A stretch of DNA of 64,000 nt from NCBI RefSeq assembly GCF_023065955.2, contig NW_026622997.1, positions 9,410,001-9,474,000 of the forward strand, read 5' to 3'. Source of the stretch: Ursus arctos. Its lineage: Eukaryota > Chordata > Mammalia > Carnivora > Ursidae. A model generated the notes under the pieces. It was given only the letters and a program-made list of their open reading frames with translations. It ran no database searches and was not told where the DNA came from. Of the stretch, positions 61,066 to 64,000 are shown in pieces. The translations under genes were made by a program, and so were the position numbers. Every line of letters begins with the position of its first letter. The first letter of the stretch is position 1.

Positions 61066-62868
61066 TCCTTACCATTTTTTAATTGTGAAAAATTTTAAAC
61101 GTCTAAGGTGAAAGAATTTTACAGTGAACACTCATATGCCCAGTTCATGTTCTTCCACAAACATTCTGTTTATCAGCCCAGTCTCCATCCATCATCTCAT
61201 TTGTTGACACATTTTAAAGTAAACGCTGACTTCAGGGCACTTCCCCGTAAAAAACTTGAGTAGCATGCATTTCATTAAGTAGAATTCCATATTGTTTAAA
61301 GCTTTTTTTCTTTTGATATAAAATTTTCTAGCAATGCGATGCCCAGGTCTTAAATATGATACCAGTTGCTAAGCTTAACAGAGGCACATAGATACCTGTG
61401 CAGTCCGGAAGTGCTTAGTAAGCTAGAAGGTGGTCACCCCAGGAAGTTCACTGATGCCCCCTCCCAGTCAAGTCCCTACCAACCTTTGTTTTTGTTTTCA
61501 TTTTTTTCTTTAACTGGGTGTGGGGTTTTCTTGGCTTTCTCAAGAATTTCCATTTAAATGGAATTATGCAATGAGTATTCTTTTGAGTAAGGTTTTCTCA
61601 TCAGCATGTCTTTGAGGCTCAGCCATATTCTTGCGTTTATCAGTAGTTAACTGCTTTCTGTTAGGTGATGCTGTCTGTACTTACCACACTGTGTCCAGTT
61701 GCTTGTTGGAACTTTGGGCCGTCTCTGGTTTGGGGCCATTATGAACAGAGCTGCTATAAATAGCCTTGTACAAATCTTTTTGTAGACATATGTTTTCATT
61801 CCTTTTGAGTAAGTAATTAGGATTGGAATTACTGGATCATAGGATAGGTATTTGTTTAGTTTTATAAAATGCTGTCAGACCTTTCACCAAAATGGCTGTA
61901 CCTTTTTAAAATCCTCCCAACGACGGGTGAATATCTCAGTTGCTCATCATTGGTGTGTTTTTAAAATGGATGTGAAGTAGTATCTCATTGTATTTTTTAA
62001 TTTGTATTTTCCTCAAGAACGATATTCATCACTTTTCAGTGTGTTTATTGGCCGTTCAAATGTCTTCTTTTGGCAATGCGTGCCCAGATCTTTTGCCCAC
62101 TTCTTAATTCTATTTTGCCAGTATTGAATGCTAGGATTTCTTTATTAGACCTAGGGACCAGTCCTTGAAGATATCTTTAATGGATAGTATATCCTAATAT
62201 AGGACTTGTTTTATACATTTTGTCAACATTGTGTTTTGATGAAGTGTGGTTTATCAGTTTTCTTTCTTTCATGCTAGTGCTTTTTTGTTACCTAAGGAAG
62301 CTTTGCCTTCCCCCCAGTTGCAAAGTTGATATCCTGTAGCTTTTATAATTAAGCCTGTAATACATCTTGAATCAATTTCTGTGTATAAAAATCATGATAA
62401 TGATTGTGATTCACTTTTTTTTTAAAAAACGTATGGATAGTATCCCAGTATCCCAGTATCCCAGCACCGATTACTGAAAGGACTTAACCAAATGGATTGC
62501 TTTGGAAGCCTTTCTCACCCAAAGTAAATTAATGAATCATATGGCCATGATCTATCAGTGAGAGTCTCCTTCGGGCTCCCTTGCTGTCTGTTTCATTGAG
62601 CTCCCTGTAGACCCTGGCTCGGGACCACACTATTTGAAATCTGTTGCTTTATGGTAGTAGGTCTTGTAGTGATGCCAAATGGCTACTTTTTCCTTTTCAG
62701 GATTTCCTAAGGTTTCTTTTCAGATTTGTTGCCTTTCCGTGTGAATGTTAAAATCTTCTTGGTGGTTTACACACAAAAATTTGCTGGCATTATTATTGGA
62801 TTGTCTGAATCTGTAGATGCATTTGAGAAAATTTATTGTTTAGCAATATTTATTCTTTTAATTCATGA
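61066..62868 (-). mobile_element. Second L1 LINE 3' part, antisense
   Basis: Begins with a different 3' UTR (AATTGTGAAAAATTTTAAAC, ACACTCATATGCCCAG). It passes into the ORF2 end (GGAATTACTGGATCATAGG at 61,826; TTTTGCCCACTTCTTAATTC at 62,090) and on to polymerase-domain sequence. It abuts the L1 at 59905-61065 head to tail. Confidence 0.78.
62439..62464. repeat. Three-copy 8-bp tandem repeat
   Basis: AGTATCCC repeated three times plus AG, in L1 ORF2 sequence where only one CCCAGCACC-type unit is expected. Looks like local slippage. Confidence 0.9.
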
Positions 62869-62869
62869 A

Positions 62870-63235
62870 CATTTTTTTTCTTTTAGTTTTATTGAAATAG
62901 AATCCACATAAACTGTGTAAGTTTGGAGTGCACAGCATAATGACCTGACTTACATATTTTGCAAAACGATTACCACAGCGAGTTTAGTTTACAGCCATCA
63001 TCTCATGTAGATGCAAAAAAGGAGAAAAAAATTATTTTCCTTGTGGTGAGAACTTTTAGGATCTACTCTCTTAGCAACTGTCAAAAATACACCATACAGC
63101 AGTGCTTACTGTAGTCATGTTGTACATTAGTTCACCAGTACTTCTCTATCTTCTGACCGGAAGTTTATACCTTCTGAGTGCCTTCATCCAGTTCCTGCAC
63201 CCCCTTGACCCCCTGCCTTGAACATCATTTAAGGA
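62870..63235 (-). mobile_element. L1MA/B-type 3' UTR fragment, antisense
   Basis: TAGTTTTATTGAAATAGAATC, GTGCACAGCATAATGACC, CCAGTACTTCTCTATCTTC and GCACCCCCTTGACC follow the antisense 3' UTR of an L1MA-type element; related to 13405-13600. It abuts the preceding L1. Confidence 0.7.
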
Positions 63236-64000
63236 TGTTTGTGTAGAGGACGGCAGGAGTCTCTCCTACCAGGGTTTGGGGCAGGCACACTCACTGACCG
63301 ACCTAAAAATTTCAGCTTCCTAAGCTCAGTGTCCTCTCCTGCACCATAATCCATTGTGTGGCCCCCTGTGTCCTCCTGTGGGAACTGCGGCTCAGGGAAC
63401 TGTACAAAAGATGGCTGGTAGTCTGACTGTCCAGTTGCTATGCGTAACCAGAGTCCTGTTATCTGTGACGCCGAGTCTCTTGCCTTCTGCCTCATCCGTG
63501 AAACTGGCAGGCCCACTTGTTAGCTTGCAAATAGTATAAAATCACCGACAGGTCACACTTCTTAACAGTTTGGGTCATGATGACAGGAAGCTGACAGGGC
63601 TGTGGTTTTCTCAGAGGGGAGGAGGGAAAGCCTCCTGGGTCAACTGAGGAGATTTGAGGAAAATCCAGGAAGATCAGTAGCTTGACATGTTGACCAAATC
63701 CTCAACCTGACAATAAATGGTTGTCTCCTTTATTGTGTGATAATGAGGAGGAAGTGGGAGATGCTTGCAGACTGACTCCTGACTACGTGGTCGTGTTCGA
63801 ACGTGGCTGCCAAACACTGCTCTGGTTACGGTACCTCCTCCCTGGGCAGGAGGACGTCCTCATTGGTTTGGTGCACAGATGGTTCTGGCCCTTCTCAAAC
63901 AGTGAAAGGAGGAAAAGTCACAACGACAATGGGCAGAAGGCAGGCAGATTGTTAGGACTTCGGCTGGTTCCCTTGGGAGATGAGGGGTTGGGACTTGTTA
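63236..64000. other. Unassigned stretch at the window's right edge
   Basis: Moderate GC content with no recognised repeat. The 95-codon minus-strand frame 63229-63516 has no known domain. It may continue into a feature outside the window. Confidence 0.45.

Noticed and set aside
1..64000. CRISPR array, operon, phage or bacterial defence system
   Set aside because: Mammalian repeat content, no regularly spaced repeats, no ribosome binding sites and no long frames.

Overview
The window is nuclear DNA of a placental mammal and carries no protein-coding gene I can support. Nothing bacterial or viral in organisation is present: open frames are short, no frame has gene-like codon structure, and most of the sequence can be assigned to interspersed repeats. 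Twelve copies of a tRNA-Lys-derived SINE, recognisable by the A/B-box head ending in GGGATCGAGCCCC and the (A)-rich tail after CAAATAAATAAATAAA, are Can-SINEs. That places the DNA in Carnivora. The diagnostic wording of the younger copies (GGCTCCTCCGCTAGGAGCC, then CTTGTGTTCCCTCTC) matches what I remember of bear/panda copies better than dog, cat or mustelid ones. Ursidae is therefore my best guess, not a proof. All repeat family names are from memory of consensus sequences, without a database search.

Layout: 1-5.3 kb is an old antisense L1 (ORF2 to ORF1 to 5' region). 7.4-10.8 kb is an antisense L1 3' UTR/ORF2 end, broken by a MaLR LTR, a hAT element and a SINE. 12.05-12.55 kb is a MER5A nested with a SINE and a small A-tailed retro-insert. 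12.7-14.4 and 15.1-18.1 kb are more antisense L1-type sequence. 22.66-27.75 kb is the best preserved antisense L1 (ORF2 endonuclease and reverse transcriptase readable, dead), broken by two SINEs and a 484-bp MIR-bearing insert. 28.86-29.34 kb is a CpG island, the only clear non-repeat signal. 30.5-39.3 kb is a patchwork of hAT, L2, MIR and L1 3' UTR pieces. 39.78-40.29 kb is a short, relatively young sense L1 with an 18-bp target duplication. 41.3-43.9 kb holds L2, L1 and MIR. 47.26-52.26 kb is a sense L1 with an antisense L1 nested in it. 53.24-56.56 kb is an antisense L1 converging on the first. 56.6-57.1 kb is L2. 59.9-63.2 kb is a stack of three antisense L1 pieces. The remaining blocks are unassigned, presumably intergenic or intronic DNA.

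No genes act together here. Function, if any, would lie in the CpG island at about 29.1 kb, which on the minus strand also carries a TATAAAA, an ATG in good context and a strong splice donor in order. Structurally the most unusual points are a 0.2-kb inverted duplication between two nested, opposed L1s (48.46-49.73 kb) and a MIR-containing insert inside an L1 (24.95-25.43 kb). I found no evidence of a new biological system.
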